Assembly: GCA_018920365.1 (NCBI GenBank)
Contig: JAHLMM010000003.1
Location: 1-56,169, forward strand
Source of the DNA: Candidatus Aenigmatarchaeota archaeon
GTDB lineage: Archaea > Aenigmatarchaeota > Aenigmatarchaeia > CG10238-14
Direction of reading: 5' to 3'
Length of the DNA stretch: 56,169 nucleotides
Under the pieces are notes generated by a model. It was not told the origin of the DNA. It was given only the letters and a program-made list of their open reading frames with translations, and made no database searches. Each line of letters opens with the position of its first letter. The stretch's first letter is position 1. The translations under genes and the position numbers were made by a program. Positions 35,226-46,200 of the stretch are shown here, piece after piece.

Positions 35226-36040
35226 ATTTTGTAAACAAAACAGTTAAGGGTATTAATAAAATAAAAAAAGAGAGAGACGAATGGATGAAAAAATATCAGG
35301 ATTTAGTTAACCATTATGCTACTTCAATACAAACTGCAATTAACGAGGCTAAGAATGCAGAAAATATTGTAAAAGATGATAAAAAAGAACATGAAAAAAT
35401 CCAACAAAGATTGGATGAAATATCGTCGTTTGTTGAAGATTTTTATAAAACAGCAAGCAAGAAGATTGAACAAATAGAAAAATTTGACAAGGAATTGGAT
35501 TATAGCAAAAAAGAAATATTTTCAAAACTTGAAACGCAGGTAAAGGTAAATGAAGATATGCATTATGATATACGTCTTTTAAAGGAAAGAATAAAAAAAA
35601 TTGAAGAAATCCAGGATAGACAGGAAAAACTAATAAAGGAAATGAATGACTCCATAAAAGAATTCAAGAATTATGTTGTTTTACACATAAACTCTGCGAA
35701 TATAGAGTATGAAAAAAGGTTTGAAAAGTTTAAGGAAAGATATGAGGATTCTATGCAAATTTCCAATGAATTGAGGAGAGATGCAAAAAAATTAAACAGT
35801 TTTGCACAGATTCTTGAGAATTTTCACAAAAGAATAAAGAATATAGAATTAAAAATAGACAAAATTGAAAATATGTTGTCTGCAAATGAGAAGAGAATAG
35901 ATATTGTTAGGAGAGAAAAGGAAGTTATAAATGATAGGATATATGATGTGAAGGAAGATATAAGTTTAAAACTGAAAGAAATAGAAGATCTTGTTTATAT
36001 GTTAGAAGAAGATATAAAAGAAATAAAAAAATCTAGATAA
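35222..36040 (+). CDS. Long coiled-coil protein 3 of the MinD cluster
   Basis: This 272-residue coiled-coil protein starts MNFVNKTVKGINKIKKERDE and is helical to the end (IEDLVYMLEEDIKEIKKSR). It has no membrane helix or signal. The ATGA overlap ties it to the 684-residue gene. It ends eight bases into the end of the minus-strand surface gene at 36033. Function unknown; the operon suggests a partner of the other two coiled coils and the MinD-like ATPase. Confidence 0.75.
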   Translation: MNFVNKTVKGINKIKKERDEWMKKYQDLVNHYATSIQTAINEAKNAENIVKDDKKEHEKIQQRLDEISSFVEDFYKTASKKIEQIEKFDKELDYSKKEIFSKLETQVKVNEDMHYDIRLLKERIKKIEEIQDRQEKLIKEMNDSIKEFKNYVVLHINSANIEYEKRFEKFKERYEDSMQISNELRRDAKKLNSFAQILENFHKRIKNIELKIDKIENMLSANEKRIDIVRREKEVINDRIYDVKEDISLKLKEIEDLVYMLEEDIKEIKKSR

Positions 36041-37265
36041 AGGACCATCTTTTTATTGGAATCAACTCTCTTTCTTTTCTTTTTTTCTTATAAATTATAA
36101 ACAGCAGCAAAGCTAACGCAGTTGTTATAAAAAATATTATAAGGTAATTGTAGCTGACAGTCGGCAATTGAATTTTTTTTGAGTATTTTTCTGCTTTTGA
36201 AATTTCTATTATAGTTTTTTCTATATTATCTTTTACTATGTCTATCTGTTCAATGCATTCTTTAAACCAACCTAACTTGTAATAGTCTTTAGCATCATCA
36301 ATCGATTTTTTAGCTTCATCTAAATATTGTTTTGCTATTGTAACATTCTTTTCTTTCTCTATTATATTGATTTCATTTTCAAGTTTTTTAATTAAATCAG
36401 AATAATAATTCAAAAGTTCTTTTGCCTTTTCTTTCAAACTTAAAACATTTACTCTTACATTTATAGTATCATTGAACTTGATTTGGTTTGAGACAGCTTT
36501 TACATCAACTTTATATTCACCTTCTGGTAACCACAAAGGAGCTTTGATTATTCCAACAAATATTGATGTTTCGCCTGGTTTTAGAATATCCACTTTTTCC
36601 GGATAAATTATTCTTGCATCCAAATCTTTTGATATCAAAATAGCATATATACCAGTTAAATCAGAATCACCAAAATTGCTTATTTTTATAGGAACAACAT
36701 ACTCTTGATCTTGTGTTATGTTTATGTTTTTTTGAAATTCTACATCTATTTTATATCCAGGGCTGAACTGGGATATGCCTGATAATTGATTGACAGGAAA
36801 TTTCTCAGGTATTGTTTCAGGTGCTCTTGTTACAAGAACACTAAAGTTATGTTGCTTGTATTTATCAGCAAAATATGTTTTTGCTATTATAAAATGAACT
36901 CCAGGACTGTTCATAATCCATGAAAATATAAAAACATTCCTGCTACCAGGATTAACATAGCTGTATTTTGTCTGGTTGAATTTTGCTATGTAAAATCCAT
37001 CTTCGTTCAAAACATCTATTTCCTGCCATATATCTAATGTTGTACTCCCACAATTTACGATCTCCAAAGTCATATTTATTTGACTTCTTTGCATTACTAT
37101 TTGTTCTGGCGATTTTATTACATACACACAAACGTCATCATATGCACTATTGCTTAAAAATATCTCGACAACATCTGATATTAAACCAGTGATTTTATTA
37201 AAGAAAATTTTAACTAATGCGACTAGAACTATTAAAATTATCAAAAAAACTATTCTTTTCATCAT
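36033..37265 (-). CDS. Membrane protein with two extracellular beta domains, coiled coil and C-terminal anchor
   Basis: This 410-residue protein has an N-terminal hydrophobic helix (residues 4-22), a CARDB/Ig-like domain (about 45-145), a second beta domain (about 165-275, with ISNFGDSDLTGIYAILISKD and LPEGEYKVDVKAVS), a coiled-coil segment (about 278-365), a membrane helix (about 375-395) and a basic tail KKKRKERELIPIKR. Topology suggests an extracellular sensor or stalk base. It is third in a minus-strand run with two other surface genes. Confidence 0.72.
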   Translation of the reverse strand: MMKRIVFLIILIVLVALVKIFFNKITGLISDVVEIFLSNSAYDDVCVYVIKSPEQIVMQRSQINMTLEIVNCGSTTLDIWQEIDVLNEDGFYIAKFNQTKYSYVNPGSRNVFIFSWIMNSPGVHFIIAKTYFADKYKQHNFSVLVTRAPETIPEKFPVNQLSGISQFSPGYKIDVEFQKNINITQDQEYVVPIKISNFGDSDLTGIYAILISKDLDARIIYPEKVDILKPGETSIFVGIIKAPLWLPEGEYKVDVKAVSNQIKFNDTINVRVNVLSLKEKAKELLNYYSDLIKKLENEINIIEKEKNVTIAKQYLDEAKKSIDDAKDYYKLGWFKECIEQIDIVKDNIEKTIIEISKAEKYSKKIQLPTVSYNYLIIFFITTALALLLFIIYKKKRKERELIPIKRWSFI

Positions 37266-37298
37266 TAAAAATTATTTATAAAAACGAGATTTTAACCT

Positions 37299-37838
37299 TT
37301 ATTTAAAGACTATAAATGCGGCAATTATTATAGTTATTATTATCAAAGTAGTTATAACTATGTCTCTATCAATTTTTAACACACTTTCATTATCTTCATT
37401 GACTATGTTTGAAGGAACTTTGCCGATGACATTAATTTTTATATTGTTTATTCTTTCCTCTGAAACAGATATACCATTTTTATCGTTTTGAGTTGTTATT
37501 TTAATCTTTACACTATAATTTCCATATTTAATGTTTTCATTCAATTTTAATGCGACTACTACATTACAAGCATGTTTGTAATCATTGTTTATATATACAT
37601 AACTTTTGCAATTTTCATTAATTTGAAAAACACTCTGATTTAATACAACATATATATCTTCAGGCTTTTCATATACATCAACATGAATTTTTGAATTTTC
37701 TTCACCCCAAATTAAAAATTTATAATATATAGACTCGCCAGGATTGGCTTCAAAATAGTTGCTATCTTCAAGTATTCCTAAAGCGCTCACTTCTGAAAAT
37801 ATAAGTATAGTGATTAATGCGAAAATTTTCAACATCAT
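37299..37838 (-). CDS. Secreted beta-domain protein with C-terminal anchor
   Basis: This 179-residue protein has a signal peptide (MMLKIFALITILIFSEVSA), one CARDB/NEW3-like beta domain (about residues 22-140) with two Cys, a short linker and a C-terminal membrane helix (about 157-178). It overlaps the stop of the upstream 766-residue gene by ATGA, so it is co-translated with it. It probably sits on the cell surface; no partner is known. Confidence 0.72.
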   Translation of the reverse strand: MMLKIFALITILIFSEVSALGILEDSNYFEANPGESIYYKFLIWGEENSKIHVDVYEKPEDIYVVLNQSVFQINENCKSYVYINNDYKHACNVVVALKLNENIKYGNYSVKIKITTQNDKNGISVSEERINNIKINVIGKVPSNIVNEDNESVLKIDRDIVITTLIIITIIIAAFIVFK

Positions 37839-40135
37839 TCACCTGTTTCATTTGCCATTATTGTTATATTACCAAAATATCTTCCAGCATAAACGATTGG
37901 TGAGTCAATCCAGTAAAATGTTGTAATTATATCATTTTCTTTCACGTTTTTCTTGAGTAGGCTAAAATCATTTTTCATTCTAAATGAATTTGAATAATTC
38001 CTTTCTAAGCTCCATGAAATGTTTTCTGCTTTTATTATACTAGATCCATAAATATCAGTACTTTTTATCCATACATCGCTGTTACAGCTACCACTTGACA
38101 ATGTTATATTATATATAGCATCTGAATTGCCTAAAGCTTCATTTCCAAAAGTATTTGGAAAAATTTCACCAAACTCTATTTCATGCCAACTTAAATATAT
38201 ATCAATTGCACATTCATATATTGTCAAGCTCACATTTTCTGTATGATTTTTTAATTCACTTGACATAAATAAAACACCTATTGAGATACTTTCTTGAATA
38301 TTACCAGTAGCATTCACAACCCATGTAATATTACAAAAATCATCTTTTGCAAGACTATTACAGTATTTTGTTGAATGAGGAGATGGTTCATTAATAAAGA
38401 GGGGCGAGTCACCATAAATCTCGCTTATAGGTGTATCTGGATAATTGGAAGTTACGTTGTACATTATTGTTGCATTGATATCACCACAATTATCTTCTCT
38501 GCAAAAAACAGTAGCATTTACAAAAAAAGTTTTGTTTTGAGCCACATTAAAATTTCCAGGAGGTTTTACTAATTTAACCTCAAGATAAGCCGATGATGTT
38601 GTATTGAATTCAAATGGACTTAAAACAGCACTGTTATTCCAATTACCCTTTTTGTCGCTTGCGTTTACAAACCATTTTATATTGCAATTTTTTGTTTCAT
38701 TTATAATAGCAGTAAAATTGGACCATCCGTTTGAATTGAAACTATTCAAAGGAGTTACATTTACAAAGTATCCTGTACAATTGTCTAACCAGCCTTGCCA
38801 TTGTCCATCTGTTAAATTTATGTTGTCCTGCCATAATAAAGAAAATAAAACGGCTTTACCTGCTATTGTGGAATTTGTCTGGTTTAAATAATATCTAGGA
38901 GGTGTAAAGTCTTCTGAAAAATTTGCCAATAAAAAAATACTATCAACATATAGAAACGCATTGGGCATACCGTCGTTATCCTCTCCTCTAATTCTTATTA
39001 ATATGTTATTAAACTGCGTCACGTTGATGTGAGATATGTTGCAATAGCTTTTTGTTGGTAATGAAGATGCAATTAAACTTTGACAATTTATCCATTCACT
39101 TCCATTCCAATAATCAATATTTATATTGTTAGCACCAAAATCTACATCTGTGTACCACTCTATTACTGCAAGAGATTCTTTAATTTCTTTATCTATATTA
39201 ATATCATTATCCCACAAATTTACTTCTATCCATCCAAAAGGGAATGTCATTATATCTATTGATTCAAAGATATTATCAGTTTTATTTATTCTTTCAACAT
39301 CACAATCACCATCAGAATCTGTACAGTATATTGGTGTTCTCCTAAATTGAATGTAAAAACTCATCATATTAGTTGAATTTTGCTTTCCAGTAGTGTCATT
39401 AAAGTGAATTCTCCATGACACAAAGCCAGATGTTAAATTGGAAAAAATGAAACTTGCATTTGTCCATGTATTTCCAACACCATTTAAATTAATGAAGCTG
39501 TAATTTTGCCATAAGCCACTGTGATTTGTTTCAAGCCATGCATGCGAAAGGCCTATATCGTCAAATAATTCTGCACTTAAATTTATACTTTGATCAGAGT
39601 ATATGTAATCACTGCTAGAAAATTGACTTCTCCATAAAGGCGGTGATGAATAATTCAATTTAAGTACAATACTATCTACATATAAAAATGCATTTGGCAT
39701 TCCATCTAGATCATTTCCTCTAATCCTTGTTTTTAAATTAAGTATTTTTTGTTTTTCAAGTGATGTTATGTTGCATTCATTCTCTTGTATAATATTTGTT
39801 TCTGTCATGCTTTGTGTGCAACTTATCCATTCACTTCCATTCCAATAATCAATATATATGTTGCTGGCGCCATAACCAACATCACTGTACCATGTTACCA
39901 GTATAACACCGTCATCTATTTCTTCTTGATCTTCAAGACTGATATTAAAATCAGCTTGTATAAAACCAAATGGATATGTAAGTATATCAACAGCTTCAAA
40001 ACTACTGTCACTTTCGTTAATCAATGCTATATTACAATCGCCATCTGAATCAATGCAGCTATAAGGTGAAAACGCTTTTACACAACTTAAGCTTAATAAA
40101 AAGGCCAAAAATACATAATTGGTTAATTTTGACAT
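37835..40135 (-). CDS. Secreted multi-domain surface protein with duplicated DSDG module
   Basis: This 766-residue protein has a signal peptide (MSKLTNYVFLAFLLSLSCVKA). Two copies of a 130-140 residue module follow (about 25-165 and 270-412): DSDGDC..., PFG, W-Y-(S/T)DV, IDYWNGSEWI, C-N-I, RIRG-x-D-x-DGMPNAFLYVDSI. Each is followed by an Ig-like domain; further beta domains make up the C-terminal half. The end has no clear membrane helix. It has many N-x-S/T sequons. It heads the minus-strand surface operon and diverges from the 3,339-residue gene. The module recurs alone in the 164-residue protein at 50250. Confidence 0.75.
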   Translation of the reverse strand: MSKLTNYVFLAFLLSLSCVKAFSPYSCIDSDGDCNIALINESDSSFEAVDILTYPFGFIQADFNISLEDQEEIDDGVILVTWYSDVGYGASNIYIDYWNGSEWISCTQSMTETNIIQENECNITSLEKQKILNLKTRIRGNDLDGMPNAFLYVDSIVLKLNYSSPPLWRSQFSSSDYIYSDQSINLSAELFDDIGLSHAWLETNHSGLWQNYSFINLNGVGNTWTNASFIFSNLTSGFVSWRIHFNDTTGKQNSTNMMSFYIQFRRTPIYCTDSDGDCDVERINKTDNIFESIDIMTFPFGWIEVNLWDNDINIDKEIKESLAVIEWYTDVDFGANNINIDYWNGSEWINCQSLIASSLPTKSYCNISHINVTQFNNILIRIRGEDNDGMPNAFLYVDSIFLLANFSEDFTPPRYYLNQTNSTIAGKAVLFSLLWQDNINLTDGQWQGWLDNCTGYFVNVTPLNSFNSNGWSNFTAIINETKNCNIKWFVNASDKKGNWNNSAVLSPFEFNTTSSAYLEVKLVKPPGNFNVAQNKTFFVNATVFCREDNCGDINATIMYNVTSNYPDTPISEIYGDSPLFINEPSPHSTKYCNSLAKDDFCNITWVVNATGNIQESISIGVLFMSSELKNHTENVSLTIYECAIDIYLSWHEIEFGEIFPNTFGNEALGNSDAIYNITLSSGSCNSDVWIKSTDIYGSSIIKAENISWSLERNYSNSFRMKNDFSLLKKNVKENDIITTFYWIDSPIVYAGRYFGNITIMANETGE
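39088..39855 (-). repeat. Pair of 33-base exact repeats marking the duplicated DSDG module
   Basis: The sequence beginning ttatccattcacttccattc is identical over 33 bases at 39088-39120 and 39823-39855, encoding the IDYWNGSEWI part of each module copy. Flanking DNA has diverged more, which points to conservation or local gene conversion of this segment. Confidence 0.8.
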
Positions 40136-40225
40136 CTATTATTATATTTTCATTAAACTTTTTATTTTGAATTAAAAAGAATCAGATAAATATTTTTATT
40201 TATAATAAATTTAAAGGTATTTTCT

Positions 40226-43200
40226 ATGAATTTAAAAAAGATGGTTACTATAATTCTGTTTTTAATACCCATATCTTACTCAATAAGCATAATAGGCTTT
40301 GATGATACGGAAAACTCATTTTTTATTGAAGCAGATAATATAAGAAATGCTGTTTTTGAAATTGACGGATATAACTACACCGCTGGCAAAATAGACAATC
40401 GTTATTATGTTTTTTTGAACGACTTGAAAGGTGATAAAAACTATAGCTGGTATATAGAAGACGTTAATAAAAGCTTTAAGATAGATGGACTCTACAACGA
40501 CACTAAAATTAAAAAGTTTAGAGAAAGAGGGATTAAAGCAGATTTTTCCGAAGGTGTGTATAGATTATCTATAGATAAATCAACCAAAAAAGTGGAAATA
40601 GAGTCTGAAGAAGTTACAGGAGATGAAAATATAGAGGTATTCGATAATTTTAATGTTAATGATTTTGCCTCTATAAATAAAATTCAAGTAAGGGACATGA
40701 TTTGGGTTGAGGCAAACGATTTTGAAAATTGCAATGGAAAGATTTATCTCCCAAGCGTATATAACAAAGTCTTTTATTGCGAAGGTGATATGAATAATCC
40801 TTATTGTTATTTTATTGACAAATGCGGTGTAGAACCTTGCTTTAAAATAGAAAATTCATCAACAGTGATTTATCTTGACCATTTTTCTGGAGGCGGCGGA
40901 GGCGATCCTGTCTTGCAATTCAATCAGACTCAAACAGCAAATTTAACAGGAAATGCATCAACATTGAATCAAGAAGCAATAGATTCATATCTAAATTTTA
41001 ACGATGGATTGACATGGGATGTCAGCGAATCATCTTATGAAAAAAAATGGATATCTGAAAATCAACTTTCAAGCACTTTGCAGTTAAAACAAATATCCAG
41101 AGAGCAAAAAACAGTTGAATATTATATTTATCAGGGCATGACACAGCAAGCAGCAAACACAGATTTGAATGGTACCTTTACAATTTACATTCCTGAAAAA
41201 AATCCTCAGATAAAAAGTGCTTATGTTGAAGTTAGAAACATTGTTTATAACACACAGATCACTGCTGGGCAGACGATAATAATTTGGAATGGAACTCAAA
41301 ATACAACTCTTTTAACAACAAACACAGGATTTGCTGCAACAGGAGAGCAAATGGTTTATGTAATAACCGCAAATGCTACACCTGCTTTGGATTTTATAAG
41401 CTCTTCAGGTCAGTATACATTTACTTTGTATACAAGATTAAATGCCATAAGACAAGGAGAATCTGCAAAACTTGTTTTAACATATGAATATGATTCTGAC
41501 TCACCAAGACAAATTAAGACAGTCAAATTTTTTGTAGGTCAATTAACATCACCTTTAGCTGTCGGATCATCAACAAATTTTCAAATATCGCCATTAAACT
41601 TGCCTGAAAAGAATGTTCAAATAAGGGATAGTTTTTTTGAGACTTTTATTCATTTGCAGCCCGGTGGGACTGTTGACGAAGGTATAAACATTAACTTGGA
41701 TGGGGTTAACGCTATATCAGGCACACCAATAGACAATGCTGGTGCAACAACTATTGATTATATGTTCTTATACAAAAACATCTTTGATACAAATACTGCG
41801 CACACATTCAATTTTCAGCCAACAGCGGGATATGCTGTTCATGCTGTAGGTACAGAGTTGACATTAACATATGAATATGATGCAGATTCGCCATATCAAC
41901 TTAAAACAGTGAAATATCTTATGGGTCAAAACCCTAATATTTATACAACAGCAAACACTTTTAGTTTTTCAAGAATAATAGACATACCAAATTCCTCAAG
42001 TATAATTTCAGCCTACAACAAAGTAAGGTTTTCCATAGCATATGGAAGTGGCACGGGCACAGCAGCTTATACAACAACTATTGGCGTCAATTCTTCTGTT
42101 CAAGGCCAGAGTCAGCCACAAGCTTCATACACATTGGGCTTGAGGGATGAGCAAGTGAGTGTATCAACTATTTTGTATAATGCGTCTGGTTTGTACAATA
42201 TTGCTGATGGATCAAATGTTATATGCACAATATATAGTAGCGCAACAAACACAAGCTTTTATACTTCATCCAAAGGTTGTGAGTTGACATTGACTTATTT
42301 GCACTCTTTGCCAAGCAGAATAAAAACAGTGAGTTATTTTGGAGATCAAACTTTCAAGAGTGCTTTGAACTTGTCTGCATTGCTAAACTTTTCATTTTAT
42401 TTACCTGAAGAAAATTCTAAAATCAAACAATCATACATTGACATAAAAGGATTTACAGGATATACAACAGCTGCAAATATTTTGTTAAACTCTAGCATAA
42501 ATTTCCCAGGGAGAGTGATTCAATCATGCTATTTTAGAAACACAGGAGAAAATAGATATGACACTTGTTGGGATGATGTTACCGACAATGTGACTTTATC
42601 AGGAAACTATCAAATAATAGCTGGTTCTGGTACAGCAGCCACAGTAACAAGATGGTATAGTGCTTTGACATATTTCACATATAATTATACAGGATCTTTA
42701 GAGAAAAACACAACTTGGCATCAATATAGTTTTTCAGGTGAAGATTATAGCTCTGCAAGTTCTGTTTCAGCCATAGTTGGTATATCTTTTTATAATCCAT
42801 CTGCTTCAAATTCAACTTTCAACAGCAATAACAGACCTGACATAGAAGTTTCATTTTGGAATGGTACAGATTTTACAACCAGCAGCTACTGCAACTTATA
42901 TCAGTTAGGCGATGCTCCATATCAAGGCGATTACAATTGCACAATAAAATCATTAGATGTTTCTATATTAGACGCTTGGAGATTTTCTTCAAACAGAACA
43001 ATTAGAATAAGAGGTGTATGGTTTGATGACTCTGATTATTATTCAGATGAAATAAACATATCATCTATATATGTTGAAATAAACAGGACATTCTATAGGC
43101 TTTCCATAGAGCATAATTCTTCTTTATCTTTTCCTGGCTCGCTTATAAGCATAAACGCGTCAATAAACTTTTCTTCATCAACAGGTGGTATTTACAACAT

Positions 43201-46200
43201 GTCAATTTATAATTTTGCTGAAAGTAGGTGGGATTCTAGTTTTTGCCAGAATATTTCAGCATCACAAAACAACTTCTATGTGATTTCATGCAATGTCACT
43301 TCTAATCCAAACTATTATGTTTCTAGCGGAATAGCTAGAATAAGGATTGAATCCACTTCAGATGACGTTTACAGCACATTGAGGGAAGATTATGTTCAGT
43401 TTTATACAAATTCCATGGAAACAATGCCACCTCAAATATTTTTACATTACCCTGAAAATCAAGCTAGATTTTCTATTCAAGACATTGAATTCAATTTTAC
43501 TGTTAGTGATGATTATACACAACAAATGACATGTGATTTATATTTGGATGGCGAAAACACTAGCACCACACAAGCAAACAACGACACTGTTTCTTCTTTT
43601 TCTTTGACAAACATACCTTTTGGAAATCACACATGGTTTGTTAATTGTAGTGATGGTGAGGTTTACAACTCAAGCGAGCAAAGATTTTTCAATATAGGAA
43701 CGCCGCCATATGTTAAAATAGAGCATCCTATTTTTGAAAGTTTTGATGAGCACTACACAGTTCCTATAATTGCAAACATAACAGACCCAGATGGAATAAA
43801 ATCAGCCTATGCAAAAATTCTGACACCAAACCAATCTTTAATATTCATAGATTTTACAAAAACTCAGCAGAATGATCAATTCAGCAACAACATTGAGTGG
43901 AAGAAAGAAGGCGATAACTTTGACGGTAGAGAGTGTGTTTTTAACATAAACCAGGATTATGCTGGTAAAGCCTTTACAGGATTAAGTGGCAGTGGCCAGC
44001 CAAACACACAAATCAACGGATTTTTGTGCTCAGCCATTTCAAAATCAGTTTTATACAGAGATTTTGACATCAATATTTCATTTGAGGTTTTGCAAGAGCA
44101 AGGAAATGATTACGCAATCAACTTTCAGATAATGGAAAATCCGTCTTCATTGTATGCATCAAAGTTGGCATTCATTTCTTTGTCAAAATGGACTGGCTAT
44201 GATAGAGTTTATGAAGTATACGTAAATGATGGAAGCACAGAAGGATATTTATCTTCAAGACCGACAAATGATACAGAAGGTAAATTCAGAATAAAAAGAA
44301 CAGGCAACAATTTTGAATTTTACACGTGGAATTCAAGCTCGTGGGTTTTGGAAGCATCTTCAACATTAAATTTTCTTGAGACTGTCTACATAGCATTTGA
44401 ATCAGAAACATCATATCCGTCTTGGGGAGTTTTAAACGCCACATGGGATGATTTTGGTGTATTGTCTTCAAACTTTTCTGTTGCTTTTTTCAATTCAACA
44501 GAGATAAATGGTGAATATGAAGCAAATGTTGTTGCAATAGACATTTATGACGCTGTAAATGATACTGAAAAAACAAACTTTACAATTCAGTTTTCAAACG
44601 ACCGACCTTCAGTACCGTTTATTATAAAACCAACTCCAAATGAGATAGTTAGCGGTGTATATGAGATAATTTGGTCTAATGTTTTTGATTATGAAAATGA
44701 CAATCTTAGATATAATATTACATTATTAAATTCTGATTATACATATAATCAAACAATAGTTGAAAATTACGGCAATTCCACAACAACTTCATATTTATGG
44801 AATACTTTGCCTTTTGCAGAAGGAAATTATTCTATTAGAATAGTCGTTTATGAAAATGAAACTTTAGAAATGTACAACAACAGCTTCACTCTGCCAGGAA
44901 TTTTTGTAATAAACAAACCTCCGTCTGTTATAATAAATTCGCCAAAAAATGATAGTTATTGCGGCCAATGTGTCCCAATATCAATAAACGCCACTGATCC
45001 TAATGGCATAGATAAAGCTATAGCTGAAATAACTTTGCCTAATGGCACTGTAGAGAATTTATATTTAGATTATGCAATTTCAGACGATAGTTTTGATGAG
45101 GGAAATAACTGGTTTTTGGAACAAACTATTGATGAACAGCAAAACTGTACTTCATATGTTGATGGAAAGGCGTTTTTATCAATCCAAGGAAACGGAACAT
45201 CTTTAACAAATACTGTTTGTACATTAATCTCTAAAAAAGGTGTTGATGGAGATTTTGATGTTAGCGTTGATTTCAACATAACAAATTATACAAATAACGA
45301 TAGTGCTGTAAATTTTTTAATTTTGCCGAGAAACACGTCGTCAGAATCACCATTTTACATGTTTATTTCTTTATCAGAATGGTCAGGTATGGGTAGGAAT
45401 TATGAAGTTTATGTTAGCAATGGAACATTTAGCGATTATATTTCAACAAGGCCGACAAATGATACAGAAGGTAAATTCAGAATAAAAAGAACAGGCAATA
45501 ATTTTGAATTTTATACGTGGAATTCAAGCTCATGGCTGTTAGAATCATCAGGAGAGTTTGCTTTTCCAAGAATTGTTTTTATAGGACTCGAAGTTGAGAA
45601 TGCTTACCCTATGTGGGGCAGCATAAATGCAACTTTTGACAATTTTATGATTCAAAGAAATGATTTTCTTTTTAATATTTATCATGCTGACTTAGAGGGC
45701 TTGCACAATATAACATTTTTCGTTAATGATACTTTTGGTGGAATAAATAATACCGAAAAAACAAACTTTACATCTTTGCACATAAATATTCCACCTACCC
45801 AACCATTTATTTTGTATCCATCTCCAGGAACGATTGTAGGCAATACAATAACAATAGTGTGGTCAAACGTTTTTGACTTTAACAACAATACTTTAAGATA
45901 CAATATAACTTTGCTTAATTTAGACTATTCTGTTAATGAAACATTGGTGACAGAATATGGAGATGCTTCAATCGCATATTATTCGTGGAATACTCATGGA
46001 GTAAAAGATGGAAAATATCTTCTGAAAATAGATGTTTATGAAAACGAAACCCAGCAAAAATTAAGCAACAACTATACAATGTCAGATTACTTTGTGATAG
46101 ATAACACAAAACCTTTGGTGTTTTTCAATTATCCAACACCACAAAACAATACAATAATCAACAAAACTTTTATTGAGATTAATGTTACGGCTATAGACGA

